The notes below the pieces were generated by a model. The model made no database searches and was not told where the DNA came from. It saw only the letters and a list, made by a program, of their open reading frames with translations. The translations under genes and the position numbers were made by a program. From assembly GCF_016734815.1 (NCBI RefSeq), contig NZ_JAERQF010000006.1, positions 124,001 through 188,000 of the forward strand: DNA of 64,000 nt, read 5' to 3'. Positions within the stretch are counted from its first letter, which is position 1, and the number at the start of each line of letters is the position of its first letter. Shown here in pieces: positions 18,901 to 27,803 of this stretch. Source of the DNA: Hymenobacter rubidus. GTDB taxonomy: Bacteria; Bacteroidota; Bacteroidia; Cytophagales; Hymenobacteraceae.

Positions 18901-18968
18901 CGGTTTACGGCACAGCAATAAAAAAGCCTGCCACGTGGCAGGCTTTTTTATTGCTGTGCCGTAAACCG
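18901..18968. repeat. Perfect 68-bp palindrome containing a bidirectional terminator
   Basis: The 34-nt left arm (18901-18934) is exactly complementary to the right arm (18935-18968) with no unpaired centre base. The inner part AAAAAAGCCTGCCAC/GTGGCAGGCTTTTTT forms a terminator for gap, whose stop lies at 19014. The outer arms continue for another 19 bp. Perfect symmetry far beyond the need of a terminator is unusual. Confidence 0.95.
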
Positions 18969-19013
18969 GCGCTTGCGCACATGTTCACATTCAGCATTTT
19001 GTCACGTCAAGCC

Positions 19014-20290
<1,277 letters not shown>

Positions 20291-20320
20291 TTGCACCGAA
20301 AGATGCGCGCTGTATCTTTG
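20291..20320 (+). promoter_or_regulatory. Bacteroidota sigma-A promoter of tRNA-Glu
   Basis: TTG (20291-20293), a 19-nt spacer, and TATCTTTG (20313-20320): an exact match to the TTG-N19-TAnnTTTG consensus, with the tRNA starting 19 nt later. Confidence 0.85.
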
Positions 20321-20338
20321 CACCACCAAAACAAAAAC

Positions 20339-20410
20339 GGTCCGTTCGTCTAGGGGTTAGGACAGTAGATTTTCATTCTACCAACAGGGGTTCGATTCCC
20401 CTACGGACTA
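20339..20410 (+). tRNA. tRNA-Glu (anticodon UUC)
   Basis: 72 nt folding into a normal cloverleaf. The acceptor stem is GGTCCGT with ACGGACT (one G-U pair), D-arm GTCT/GGAC, anticodon stem GTAGA/TCTAC with loop TTTTCAT giving anticodon TTC, and T-arm AGGGG/CCCCT around TTCGATT. CCA is not encoded. Being next to the phage it is a plausible integration site, but no duplicate of its 3' end is present in the window. Confidence 0.95.
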
Positions 20411-20412
20411 CT

Positions 20413-20450
20413 AAAAAGGCCCTCACAGCAATGTGAGGGCCTTTTTTATT
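20413..20450. terminator. Terminator after tRNA-Glu
   Basis: Stem GGCCCTCACA with its near complement TGTGAGGGCC, preceded by five A and followed by six T. It starts three bases after the tRNA. Confidence 0.9.
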
Positions 20451-20483
20451 TATTCCGTGTCAGTTTCCGTGTCAGTCCTGGAA

Positions 20484-21059
20484 TTAATTTACCAGCTCGA
20501 CTTCCTTAAACAGACGGTAAATGCCGTAGAGCAGGCCGACGCCAAAAAGGATAAACAGGACGTTTCGCCAGAAATGGCCCTCTTCCTGATAGACGACGGC
20601 ACTCCCACCATCCGGCACGATGACGCCACCACTGCTCCCGGCCGGCGGGCTCATGACCACTGGCGCACTTCCGTAGGCCGGGCCGCGGTCCCGGCTCATC
20701 ATGTTGTCGAGGATAACGTAGTCCATCAGCCCAAGGCCTCCGCCACTGGCCGAACTGCCGCCGTTATGGTATTGGTTGTTGACGACCGTTTTCTGCGACG
20801 AGCGGTAAGTACTCCGCGACGTTGCGGGCGCCGAGTAGCGCGCTGCAGCTGGTGCGCGGTAGCTAGGCGTTGACCGGAAGGTGAACGTGCGCGACGGGCT
20901 CGATGAAAACGAGCGATAGCCACTGGAGCCACTGCTCCGGAAGCCGCCGCCATACGACGGCCTGGAACTGAAGCTGGGCCTGCCAGGGCCGGCGTGGGTG
21001 TCGACGCTGGCCAGCGTTACGCCGAGCAGCATAAAGAGGAAGGCAAACAGGTATTTCAT
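20484..21059 (-). CDS. Secreted Ser/Gly-rich protein with C-terminal membrane helix
   Basis: 191 residues. Signal peptide MKYLFAFLFMLLGVTLA, a long low-complexity region rich in Ser, Arg, Tyr and Gly (about 25-110), and a C-terminal membrane helix (NVLFILFGVGLLYGIYRL) followed by FKEVELVN. No family recognised. Its upstream region carries a near-copy of the phage late promoter, hinting that it belongs to the prophage. It may be a host-surface or lysis-timing protein, but nothing proves that. Confidence 0.55.
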   Translation of the reverse strand: MKYLFAFLFMLLGVTLASVDTHAGPGRPSFSSRPSYGGGFRSSGSSGYRSFSSSPSRTFTFRSTPSYRAPAAARYSAPATSRSTYRSSQKTVVNNQYHNGGSSASGGGLGLMDYVILDNMMSRDRGPAYGSAPVVMSPPAGSSGGVIVPDGGSAVVYQEEGHFWRNVLFILFGVGLLYGIYRLFKEVELVN

Positions 21060-21095
21060 GGGGCAACGTTTGGGTTGGTTGAAAAAAGATGGACC

Positions 21096-21131
21096 CAAAG
21101 GTTTGCCGCCCGCATACCCGAGAAAAAGGAC
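21096..21131 (-). promoter_or_regulatory. Phage-type promoter, variant spacing
   Basis: GTGTCCTTTTT upstream and AACCTTTG downstream on the minus strand, with 27 nt between GTCC and CTTTG instead of the 26 seen in the six other copies. It precedes the gene starting at 21059. Confidence 0.5.
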
Positions 21132-21138
21132 ACGAAAA

Positions 21139-21717
21139 CTACGCTGCCACGTACTTGGCCACGGTGCTCGGGGAGATGCTCAGCGTCCGGGCGATGCAGC
21201 CGTTGGACTTGCCCTCCCCTTTCAGGGCACGCGCCTGCTCTACCACTGCTGCGGATTTCGTCGGTGCACCAAGTTTGATGCCGGCAGCCTTCTTTCGGGT
21301 CAGGGCGGCCTTGGTATTCTCCGACACCTTGATGAGGTCCTGCTTGGCCAGCGTGGCCAGCATGGCAATGGCGACGTCGGCAAACGGCCCGAGCGTGTCG
21401 AGGTACGGCTCCATGAAGGACTTGTAGTTCACGCCATGGTCACTCAGCTCCTTCAGATATTTGAGCGTGGCCAGCGTGCCTTCGCGGCTGAAGCGGTCTA
21501 GGCGCCAGAACACGACCAGGTCGAATTTCTTCTGGTAGGCTTCGAGGAGCAGCAGCTTGAACTGCAGGCGGTCGGCCTTGCCGCCGGACACCTCCTCGGT
21601 GAACACTTTATAAATGGTGCCGTGCTTCTCAGCGAAGGTGCGCAGCTGGTGCAGCTGATTCTCGGGGTCTTGGCCTTTGTCGTTCGTCGACACGCGGGCA
21701 TAGATGGCGACTCTCAT
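21139..21717 (-). CDS. Small serine recombinase (resolvase/invertase family)
   Basis: 192 residues from MRVAIYARVSTND, with the catalytic Ser10 in that motif. Further family motifs are VFWRLDRFSREG and the GPFADVAIAMLATLAKQDL helix. The C-terminal 45 residues form a helix-turn-helix (CIARTLSISPSTVAKYVAA). It is a small resolvase/invertase, not a large serine integrase, so it may invert or resolve DNA rather than integrate the phage. I chose Met at 21717 because it starts the conserved beta strand. The AT-rich gene upstream is on the same strand. Confidence 0.92.
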   Translation of the reverse strand: MRVAIYARVSTNDKGQDPENQLHQLRTFAEKHGTIYKVFTEEVSGGKADRLQFKLLLLEAYQKKFDLVVFWRLDRFSREGTLATLKYLKELSDHGVNYKSFMEPYLDTLGPFADVAIAMLATLAKQDLIKVSENTKAALTRKKAAGIKLGAPTKSAAVVEQARALKGEGKSNGCIARTLSISPSTVAKYVAA

Positions 21718-21738
21718 TGTCAAACAGAACAAGCATAA

Positions 21739-22767
21739 TCAGATAAGACCAGTAAAAAGATTGAAAACAGTCGGTGTGTTCCAACTACGTGGGTCTCTAT
21801 ATCCCTGCGTATTTATCATGAATCCATCAAAATTCCAGTGGGACTTTAGTTGATTATAGAAGGCTATTGACATGCACCAAGTTTCTATTCTCCTCATTAA
21901 TACATCGCTAACGAATTTGTAAATGTCATCTGAATTTAAAGTTTCAAATAGATTAACTGGCACGCCTTCAATTTCAGTAACTCCAATTGGATAGCCAATT
22001 ACAAGATGCAAGGCTCCTTTGACAGGTATTAGTGCAAATGAAAACGCAATAGGAACTAACCCATCATCAAGAAACTGGTGGGTTTCTAGCATGGTTTTAA
22101 AAGCACTATCCTCAATACTATTTAATGTTACGAAAGACGAACTAGTAGAACAGGCCGCTATTTCAAAATACTTCGGAAGTACCCGATGTACAAATGAAAA
22201 CCCTTTAGGCTCATTAATATCATCACTAAAGACCTCTTTTTCCAACAAGTATGATACTTGTTTACTCCACCTACTGATTTCTGCATGACGAGTGAAATAT
22301 TGTTGGGCTAGCAACTTCACTTCAGAAGAGGTGCTATTGATATTCATTATTTTTAAATATGCCTCATCCCAAGCTTCTGCTTTGCGCTCTAAACACATAT
22401 GTGCTCGGTAAGCAAAGAGAAGATTATGCCTGTAATTGGAAAAGTCAGGTGTCTGATTCTCAATCTCACTGAATAAGCGAGCATCACAGTTGTTGTGTTT
22501 ATGTCCGCAGAAACCAATAAATCCTAAAACGTCGCTCGTCTTAACACTTTTGCGAACAATTTTACGTGGATGAAAGGGCATAGCGGGTACTCGCTCCATT
22601 ATCATTCCATCAGTAGAGATAGAATCCAATATGCCTCCTTTCTGCTGGAGTACATGGGAGTTAATCGCAGGCATGCCACAAGAAGGCGTGAGACATTCTC
22701 GTGGGTCATTTAGTGCTTTTTCTAATAGTTTAGAAAATCGTCTTTTGTCTTCCTTCGGTATAGCCAT
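21739..22767 (-). CDS. AT-rich zinc-finger/HNH-like protein of unknown function
   Basis: 342 residues, clearly more AT-rich than the phage around it. N-terminal region: CLTPSC (about 20-25), INSHVLQQKGGIL, then FIGFCGHKHNNCDARLFSEIE. This C-x4-C, SH-x-L, FCxxHD-like pattern resembles a family of bacterial proteins with an HNH-like zinc-binding start and a helical C-terminus; the family's role is not known to me. The rest is helical with no motif. The start is preceded by AGGAGAAA, an unusual Shine-Dalgarno-like sequence for this host. It lies 21 nt before the recombinase and looks horizontally acquired. Confidence 0.6.
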   Translation of the reverse strand: MAIPKEDKRRFSKLLEKALNDPRECLTPSCGMPAINSHVLQQKGGILDSISTDGMIMERVPAMPFHPRKIVRKSVKTSDVLGFIGFCGHKHNNCDARLFSEIENQTPDFSNYRHNLLFAYRAHMCLERKAEAWDEAYLKIMNINSTSSEVKLLAQQYFTRHAEISRWSKQVSYLLEKEVFSDDINEPKGFSFVHRVLPKYFEIAACSTSSSFVTLNSIEDSAFKTMLETHQFLDDGLVPIAFSFALIPVKGALHLVIGYPIGVTEIEGVPVNLFETLNSDDIYKFVSDVLMRRIETWCMSIAFYNQLKSHWNFDGFMINTQGYRDPRSWNTPTVFNLFTGLI

Positions 22768-22804
22768 CTTTTCTCCTGGTTAATTCTTATAAATATACGC
22801 TATG

Positions 22805-22890
22805 CCCTCCAATAAACGGACGTATTCTGGAGGGTTTCGCACAGTGCCCAAACGGCCCGGAAACGCAGGTTTTCCGGGCCGCTTTTTTAC
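22805..22890. terminator. Double hairpin at the end of the late region
   Basis: Two stems: CCCTCCA/TGGAGGG (22805-22834) and CGGCCCGGAAA/TTTCCGGGCCG (22853-22881) with a T-run on the plus side. It follows the tape measure gene on the minus strand; the T-run is weaker on that strand, so efficiency there is uncertain. Confidence 0.55.
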
Positions 22891-22911
22891 ACCGTTTTTT
22901 GGAGGGCTATT

Positions 22912-25797
22912 CTAGCGCCGAATACCATTCTCCAGCTGCACCTGCTTCCGCTCCGACTGGCCCGCCTCCAGCTCCGCCAGGTCGAGGTAAATTCCTAACC
23001 GGGACTGCCACTGCTTCACGTCCGCCAACTGCTGGGTCAGGGTCTGGAGCGCGGCCAGCATTTGTGTCTGCACGGCGTAAGTCAACTCGCCATCGGTCAC
23101 CGGGGCGGCGTTGGCCGCCGGCAGCGTGACGCCGCCAGTGGCCCCGCCCTCGGCGTAGCCGCGCAGGCGCTTGGCTTCCAGCCACTGCTCGACGGCCACC
23201 ACCTGCGGGTCCTGGCGCATCCACTTGGGCACCACGTACTCGTCCTCGTGCACGAGGCCGGCCACGGCAAAGCCCGAGCCGTCCTGCAGCTTGCCGTTGG
23301 GGCCCACGCTCATGCCCGCGTACTGGAGCAACTGGCCCATGGGCGAGACGGCCATGCCCTCGCCCCCGCTGGTGCGGCCGCCCTGGGCGAAGCTGAACTC
23401 CTGCAGTTTGTAGAGCCCATACGCCGTGCGGGCCACGGCCAGCGCGGTTTGCACCCCACCCAGCACGGCCCCAAATACGCCGGCGCTGGGCACGTTCTCG
23501 GGCTGCTCGGCCGAGTACTGCCAGATGGCGGCCACTTCCTGCACGCCATCGGCGATGATTTTGGCCCCGGCCAGCGCCGTGTACAGGTTGTGGTGCTTTT
23601 TGCGGGCCGCCTCGTCCTGGAAGAGCAGGTCGATGGTGGTTTGCAGCACGTCGCCGGCGGTTTTCAAGCCCTCTTTGGCCATTGCCTCCTTGGCCTTGTG
23701 GGCTTTTTTGGCATCGGCCAAGTTCTCGGCGTTGTGGTCCACCTCAGTTTTGAGCAGTTCACCATACGCTTTTTTGTACTGCTTGCTTTCTTTGCCGAAG
23801 CTGTCTTCAATCAGGGCCATCTCCCGTTCCAACGCCGCTTTCCGGGCCTCGTACTTGGCGTCGTCGAAGGCTTTTTGCGAAAGCAAGGCCGCATCAAACA
23901 TCACCTGAAACGCCGCCTGTTTGCGGGTTTCGTCGGCGTCAATTTCCTCCAGCTGCTGGTCGATGAATTCTTCCTGCTGCTTGCGCTGGTCCTCGGCCGC
24001 TTTCTTGGCTGCGGCCAGGTCCTGCTCATCGTACTGCGCCTGCTTTTCCTGCTTTTTCTGCTGGGCTTCGGCATTTATCAACGCAATGGCTGCGGCCCGC
24101 TCCTGCTCCGAACCCTGCACGCTCAAGGTTTTGCGCAGGGCATCAAACTCAATGGCGCCTAATTCGCGCTCGCGCTGGCTGCCGCGGGCAATCAGGGCCG
24201 CTTCGGCCAGGTTGTAGAGCATCTCCTGGTGGTGGCGCTCGGCCTCTTCCTCTGCCTTGTGCTGCTTGGCCAGCGCCGCCTCGCGTGCCTTCCGTTCTTT
24301 TTCCGATTCGCCCGCCGGCGCCTCGCCGTTGCTGGCCGCCGTGCTGCCGTCGCTGGTTTCAGTGGTTTCGACGTTAACCGAGCGCGTGATTTTGTTATTC
24401 TTGTTGGCCTCATAGCCCTTCAGGAAGGCTTCAGCGGCCCGCTGCCCGCTGCTCAGGGCCACGTCGGCCGTGGCGCTGAGGGCCGATTTAAAGCCGGCCA
24501 CGATTTTATCCTTGTCGAGGGTAAAAATCCCCACGATGATGTCGCCCACCCCGCCCAGAATTTTCAGCGCGTCGTCTTTTATCGTGGTAAACAGGCTCAC
24601 GATGACGGCCCCCAGCCCGCCCAGAATGCCGCGCAGCAGTTCGCTTTTATTGTACCACTCAATAAAGTTGTCAATCACGCTGCGGCTCACCGCCAGCAGC
24701 AGGCGCAGGGGCATGAGCAGCACGGTGAGGGCCGTTTTCAATACCTCGACGACGATGGCCGCCGTGTCGGTCTTTTCGTTGAACAGACCCAAGCCCTCCA
24801 GCACGTCGCCGATTTCACGGTAGTAGGCCGCAAACTGGTCGACCAGTTCCGTGACCATGTCCACCAGGGGCTGGGCCTTGTCCAGCACGCGGCCGAGCCA
24901 CTGGCTCAGCCGGGTCAGGCCCTCGCTCACGAAGCCGCCCACCGTTTCCTTCATCTCGTTCCAGCGCATGCTGAGCGTGGCCATGCCGCCGCCGGCCTGG
25001 CGGGCGGCCTCGGCCGAGCCGCCGAATTCCTTGTTCAATTCGGCCAGAATCAGCTTCTGCGCGCCGGCCGTGTCGCCGGCTTTCTGCATGGCCTTTATCT
25101 GGTCCTTCTGCTGCTCGGTGAACGTCACGCCTACGCGGGTCAAGGCTTTGAGCCCATTGGTGGGGTCATTCAGCGCCTTGCCGACCTGAATCGACGCCCC
25201 TTTCAAATCCGCCGGCCCGTCACCGCCCATCTTGGTGGCCAGGTCCTGAATGGCCGGAATAGCGTCTTCAAACACCCCCTTCTTGATGTTGGTGAAGGTG
25301 AGCAGCATCGCGCTGGCGCGGTTGGTTTCGTCGTCGTCGAAGAGCGTGACCTTGGCCCGCTCCGTGCCGATTTTCTGAATTTCCTGGGCCGTAAGCCCCG
25401 CCGCGTGGGCCGTGCTTTTCAGGGTCGCCTCCAGGTCGGCCCCGGATTTAGCGCTTTGCAGGAACTCCTCCCGGGAACTGAAAAGGAAGCCGAAGATTTG
25501 CTGCACCACGCCAATAATCCCGCCGCCGGTGAACAGGGCAAACGCATTGGCGAACGCCTGCTTCATCACGCCGGCCGACTGGCTCACGCCGCCTACTTCC
25601 GATTTAACCTCGGCCACCTTCGCCTTCATGGCGTTCAGGTCGGCAATGAGTTTGGCCCGGCCCGGGTCGTCCTGGCTCATCTTGCGCCACTGCGCGTTGA
25701 GCACGGCCACGGCCGCGTCCATCTCTTTAATCGAGGCGTTGGCTTTCTGGCCGTTGACAATGATTTCAACGACGCGTTCTTCTTTCGGCTGTCCCAT
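22912..25797 (-). CDS. Phage tail tape measure protein
   Basis: 961 residues, the longest phage protein. N-terminal coiled coil (EIIVNGQKANASIKEMDAAV), a central part with hydrophobic segments (ALTVLLMPLRLLLA, GAVIVSLFTTI), then long Lys/Glu/Ala-rich coiled coils (about 490-720) and a Gly-rich C-terminal region. This layout, together with the tail genes upstream, is typical of tape measure proteins, which set tail length. At about 0.15 nm per residue the tail would be near 140 nm. It has its own promoter and is the last gene of the late region. Confidence 0.9.
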   Translation of the reverse strand: MGQPKEERVVEIIVNGQKANASIKEMDAAVAVLNAQWRKMSQDDPGRAKLIADLNAMKAKVAEVKSEVGGVSQSAGVMKQAFANAFALFTGGGIIGVVQQIFGFLFSSREEFLQSAKSGADLEATLKSTAHAAGLTAQEIQKIGTERAKVTLFDDDETNRASAMLLTFTNIKKGVFEDAIPAIQDLATKMGGDGPADLKGASIQVGKALNDPTNGLKALTRVGVTFTEQQKDQIKAMQKAGDTAGAQKLILAELNKEFGGSAEAARQAGGGMATLSMRWNEMKETVGGFVSEGLTRLSQWLGRVLDKAQPLVDMVTELVDQFAAYYREIGDVLEGLGLFNEKTDTAAIVVEVLKTALTVLLMPLRLLLAVSRSVIDNFIEWYNKSELLRGILGGLGAVIVSLFTTIKDDALKILGGVGDIIVGIFTLDKDKIVAGFKSALSATADVALSSGQRAAEAFLKGYEANKNNKITRSVNVETTETSDGSTAASNGEAPAGESEKERKAREAALAKQHKAEEEAERHHQEMLYNLAEAALIARGSQRERELGAIEFDALRKTLSVQGSEQERAAAIALINAEAQQKKQEKQAQYDEQDLAAAKKAAEDQRKQQEEFIDQQLEEIDADETRKQAAFQVMFDAALLSQKAFDDAKYEARKAALEREMALIEDSFGKESKQYKKAYGELLKTEVDHNAENLADAKKAHKAKEAMAKEGLKTAGDVLQTTIDLLFQDEAARKKHHNLYTALAGAKIIADGVQEVAAIWQYSAEQPENVPSAGVFGAVLGGVQTALAVARTAYGLYKLQEFSFAQGGRTSGGEGMAVSPMGQLLQYAGMSVGPNGKLQDGSGFAVAGLVHEDEYVVPKWMRQDPQVVAVEQWLEAKRLRGYAEGGATGGVTLPAANAAPVTDGELTYAVQTQMLAALQTLTQQLADVKQWQSRLGIYLDLAELEAGQSERKQVQLENGIRR

Positions 25798-25823
25798 CCC
25801 TTCGGTTCTCCTACGTTCAGCCG

Positions 25824-25858
25824 CAAAGCTGCACGCGCGGGCAACGGGAGAAAAGGAC
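25824..25858 (-). promoter_or_regulatory. Phage late promoter (tape measure unit)
   Basis: On the minus strand GTCCTTTT, then 19 nt, then CAGCTTTG. Exactly 26 nt separate GTCC from CTTTG. Starts about 27 nt before the tape measure ATG. Confidence 0.7.
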
Positions 25859-25869
25859 AGCCGAAACGC

Positions 25870-26346
25870 TTAGAACGTAACCTGCACTTCGGTCGGGCCC
25901 TGGGTATTGGACGCCACCAGGGCCACGAGCGTGCGGCCCGTTAACTCGCTCATCAACTCGCCCAGCCGGTGCTGGTCGCGGGCCAGCTGCTTGGTGCGCC
26001 ACTTCTTGGCCTTGCGCACGTGGCGGTGCAGCTGGCCCTTTTCGTTGCGCAGGCGGTAGTAGTCGGCGCCCTGGTCCTGGCGCACGCCGGCGCCCAGGCC
26101 CCGGCCCACGCCCAGTTCCACGAAGACGCCCTGCACGGCGTAGGCCAGGCGCAGGCGCAGCGTGTCGCCCCCGGCCTGCTCGGCCAGCCAGCCGCGCAGG
26201 CTGCGCAGCAGCTCCTGGCTGCTGCCGATGCGCTGCTTGACCAGGTTGCGCTGCCAATGCTCGACGGTGTACTTGAGCCAGTCGAGGGCCAGCTGGCGCT
26301 CGTTGGCCCCGAAGGCCTGGCTGGTGAGGGCGATGTCCTGGCTCAT
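25870..26346 (-). CDS. Phage tail-region protein, unknown
   Basis: 158 residues, helical, basic. The start codon overlaps the stop of the preceding gene (ATGA), so translation is coupled. It lies between the tail protein and the tape measure. Contains VFVELGVGRG and a KAKKWRTKQLARDQHRLGEL helix near the end, common in Bacteroidota prophage tail loci. A tail completion or assembly role is possible. Confidence 0.6.
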   Translation of the reverse strand: MSQDIALTSQAFGANERQLALDWLKYTVEHWQRNLVKQRIGSSQELLRSLRGWLAEQAGGDTLRLRLAYAVQGVFVELGVGRGLGAGVRQDQGADYYRLRNEKGQLHRHVRKAKKWRTKQLARDQHRLGELMSELTGRTLVALVASNTQGPTEVQVTF

Positions 26347-27803
26347 AGCAGTTCCCGGTACGAAATGGTGGCGGATTGCAGGCGGCTGCCGGCGCTGACC
26401 TTTACCTGGACTTTCTCCCAGAGCAGCAGGTGCTGCTCGACCAGCTCGTGGCCGGCCGGGTCGAGGGTGAGCAGGTCGGCGATGCGAAACGGCACTTCGT
26501 ACTCGCTCGGCACGGCCCGGCTGCGGAAGTCGAGCCAGGGCTTGTGCCAGGTGGCGTACAAGCCCTGGGGGCCGTCCCAGCGCAGGGAATACGCGCCCAC
26601 CGACGCACCGGCGTAGTTCGTTGTGCCCGGGCTGAGCAGCCGGTAGGGCTGGCCCTGGCTATCGTTCTGCAGCCCGCGGTCGAAGAGCAGCCGCAGGCCG
26701 GTGCGGGAGTCGTCGCCCAGTTCGTACTCGGCCGAGGCGCCCTTGGCCGAGATGGCCGGCACCAGCCACTGGCGGCCGGCCGCGTTGGGGTTCTCTTCCC
26801 GCACCAGGTGCAGCGTGCCGGCCGCGGCCGTGATTGGTTCGCCGCCGGCACCAATCACCAACTGCTGCCAGCCGATGTCGAGGGTTTTGTCCAGCTCGTC
26901 GTTTGTATCCGGGTCCTGCTTGAGCGTAAAGCCGGTGGTAGCGTTGGGGCCCGCGCTGGTAAGCACCGCCCCTGGGCGGGCCGTGTAGGGGCCGCGCTGC
27001 ACTACCTCGCGCAGGGCCGTGATGCGCACCTGCTGCGTGCTGGTCTGAAAGTACAGGCCCAGGCAGAACTGGTTTTGCAGGCCCAGCAGCGCTTCGGCCA
27101 CGGTGATGGCCGGCAAGTGCCGGGCGGGATTAAAGGGGCTGCCCACGGCCTGCGAGGCCGGCAGTGCGCGGTCAGAGTAGATGACCAAGGACTGGATTTC
27201 GGGGTCGTCGACCCAACTGCCTGTTATCGTGTAGCCAAACGTGGCCAGGATGGCCCGCAGGGCGGGCACGAGGTAGAGCATGGGCACGTACACCTGGTTG
27301 GGCCCGGCGGCGCCCAGCCCAGGCGCGTTGAGGATGCCTTTAAAGGCCGGGTTCTTGTCGTCGAAGAATTCGGTGTTGCGCACCGGCGCCAGCACGTAGC
27401 CGGCCTGCCCCGGCCCGGTGGGGGCAAACACGAGGTCGGGCACTACCAGGTCGGGCAGCTTCACGGCGGCCAGCTGCTTGGCCAGGTCGGAGGCGTCGGC
27501 CACAAAATTGGTGCGGTACACGTTCTTTTGGGCATCGAAGCCGCGGTACACCAGGCTGCCGCGCTTCCAGCGCTGCCCGTAGAGGTAGCAATCCACCACC
27601 ACCGGCGCCGGGCCGCCGGCGCCGCGCTGCAGCCGGGGCCAGCCCAGCAGCCGCGAATTGGCGCCGTCGGCCGCCAGGTCGAACGGGTAGGTGGTGATGC
27701 CGGGAATGGCGTCGGTCTGGAAGTAGGGGTTGGCGATTTCGAAGCTGATGTCGCCGCCGGGCAAACTCAGCACCTCGCCGGCCGGGGTCTGGAAGCGAAT
27801 CAC
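26343..27803 (-). CDS. Phage tail protein, probable baseplate/tail-tip component
   Basis: 486 residues from the GTG at 27803, which overlaps the upstream stop as GTGA; longer frames reading from further upstream lie over the previous gene. Begins MIRFQTPAGEVLSLPGGDISFEIANPYF, then a mixed beta-rich body. The position between a large tail protein and the tape measure, and the sequence style, suggest a distal tail or tail-tip hub protein. No enzymatic motif. Confidence 0.6.
   Translation of the reverse strand: MIRFQTPAGEVLSLPGGDISFEIANPYFQTDAIPGITTYPFDLAADGANSRLLGWPRLQRGAGGPAPVVVDCYLYGQRWKRGSLVYRGFDAQKNVYRTNFVADASDLAKQLAAVKLPDLVVPDLVFAPTGPGQAGYVLAPVRNTEFFDDKNPAFKGILNAPGLGAAGPNQVYVPMLYLVPALRAILATFGYTITGSWVDDPEIQSLVIYSDRALPASQAVGSPFNPARHLPAITVAEALLGLQNQFCLGLYFQTSTQQVRITALREVVQRGPYTARPGAVLTSAGPNATTGFTLKQDPDTNDELDKTLDIGWQQLVIGAGGEPITAAAGTLHLVREENPNAAGRQWLVPAISAKGASAEYELGDDSRTGLRLLFDRGLQNDSQGQPYRLLSPGTTNYAGASVGAYSLRWDGPQGLYATWHKPWLDFRSRAVPSEYEVPFRIADLLTLDPAGHELVEQHLLLWEKVQVKVSAGSRLQSATISYRELL

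Noticed and set aside
20339..20410. tRNA-Glu as proven attachment site
   Set aside because: No second copy of the tRNA 3' end is found up to 64000, so it remains a hypothesis.
21139..21717. Recombinase as the phage integrase
   Set aside because: It is a small resolvase/invertase-type protein without the large C-terminal region of serine integrases.
24229..25944. 571-codon antisense frame opposite the tape measure gene
   Set aside because: Low-complexity His/Gln/Gly-rich translation, no start context, and the other strand has a coherent tape measure protein.
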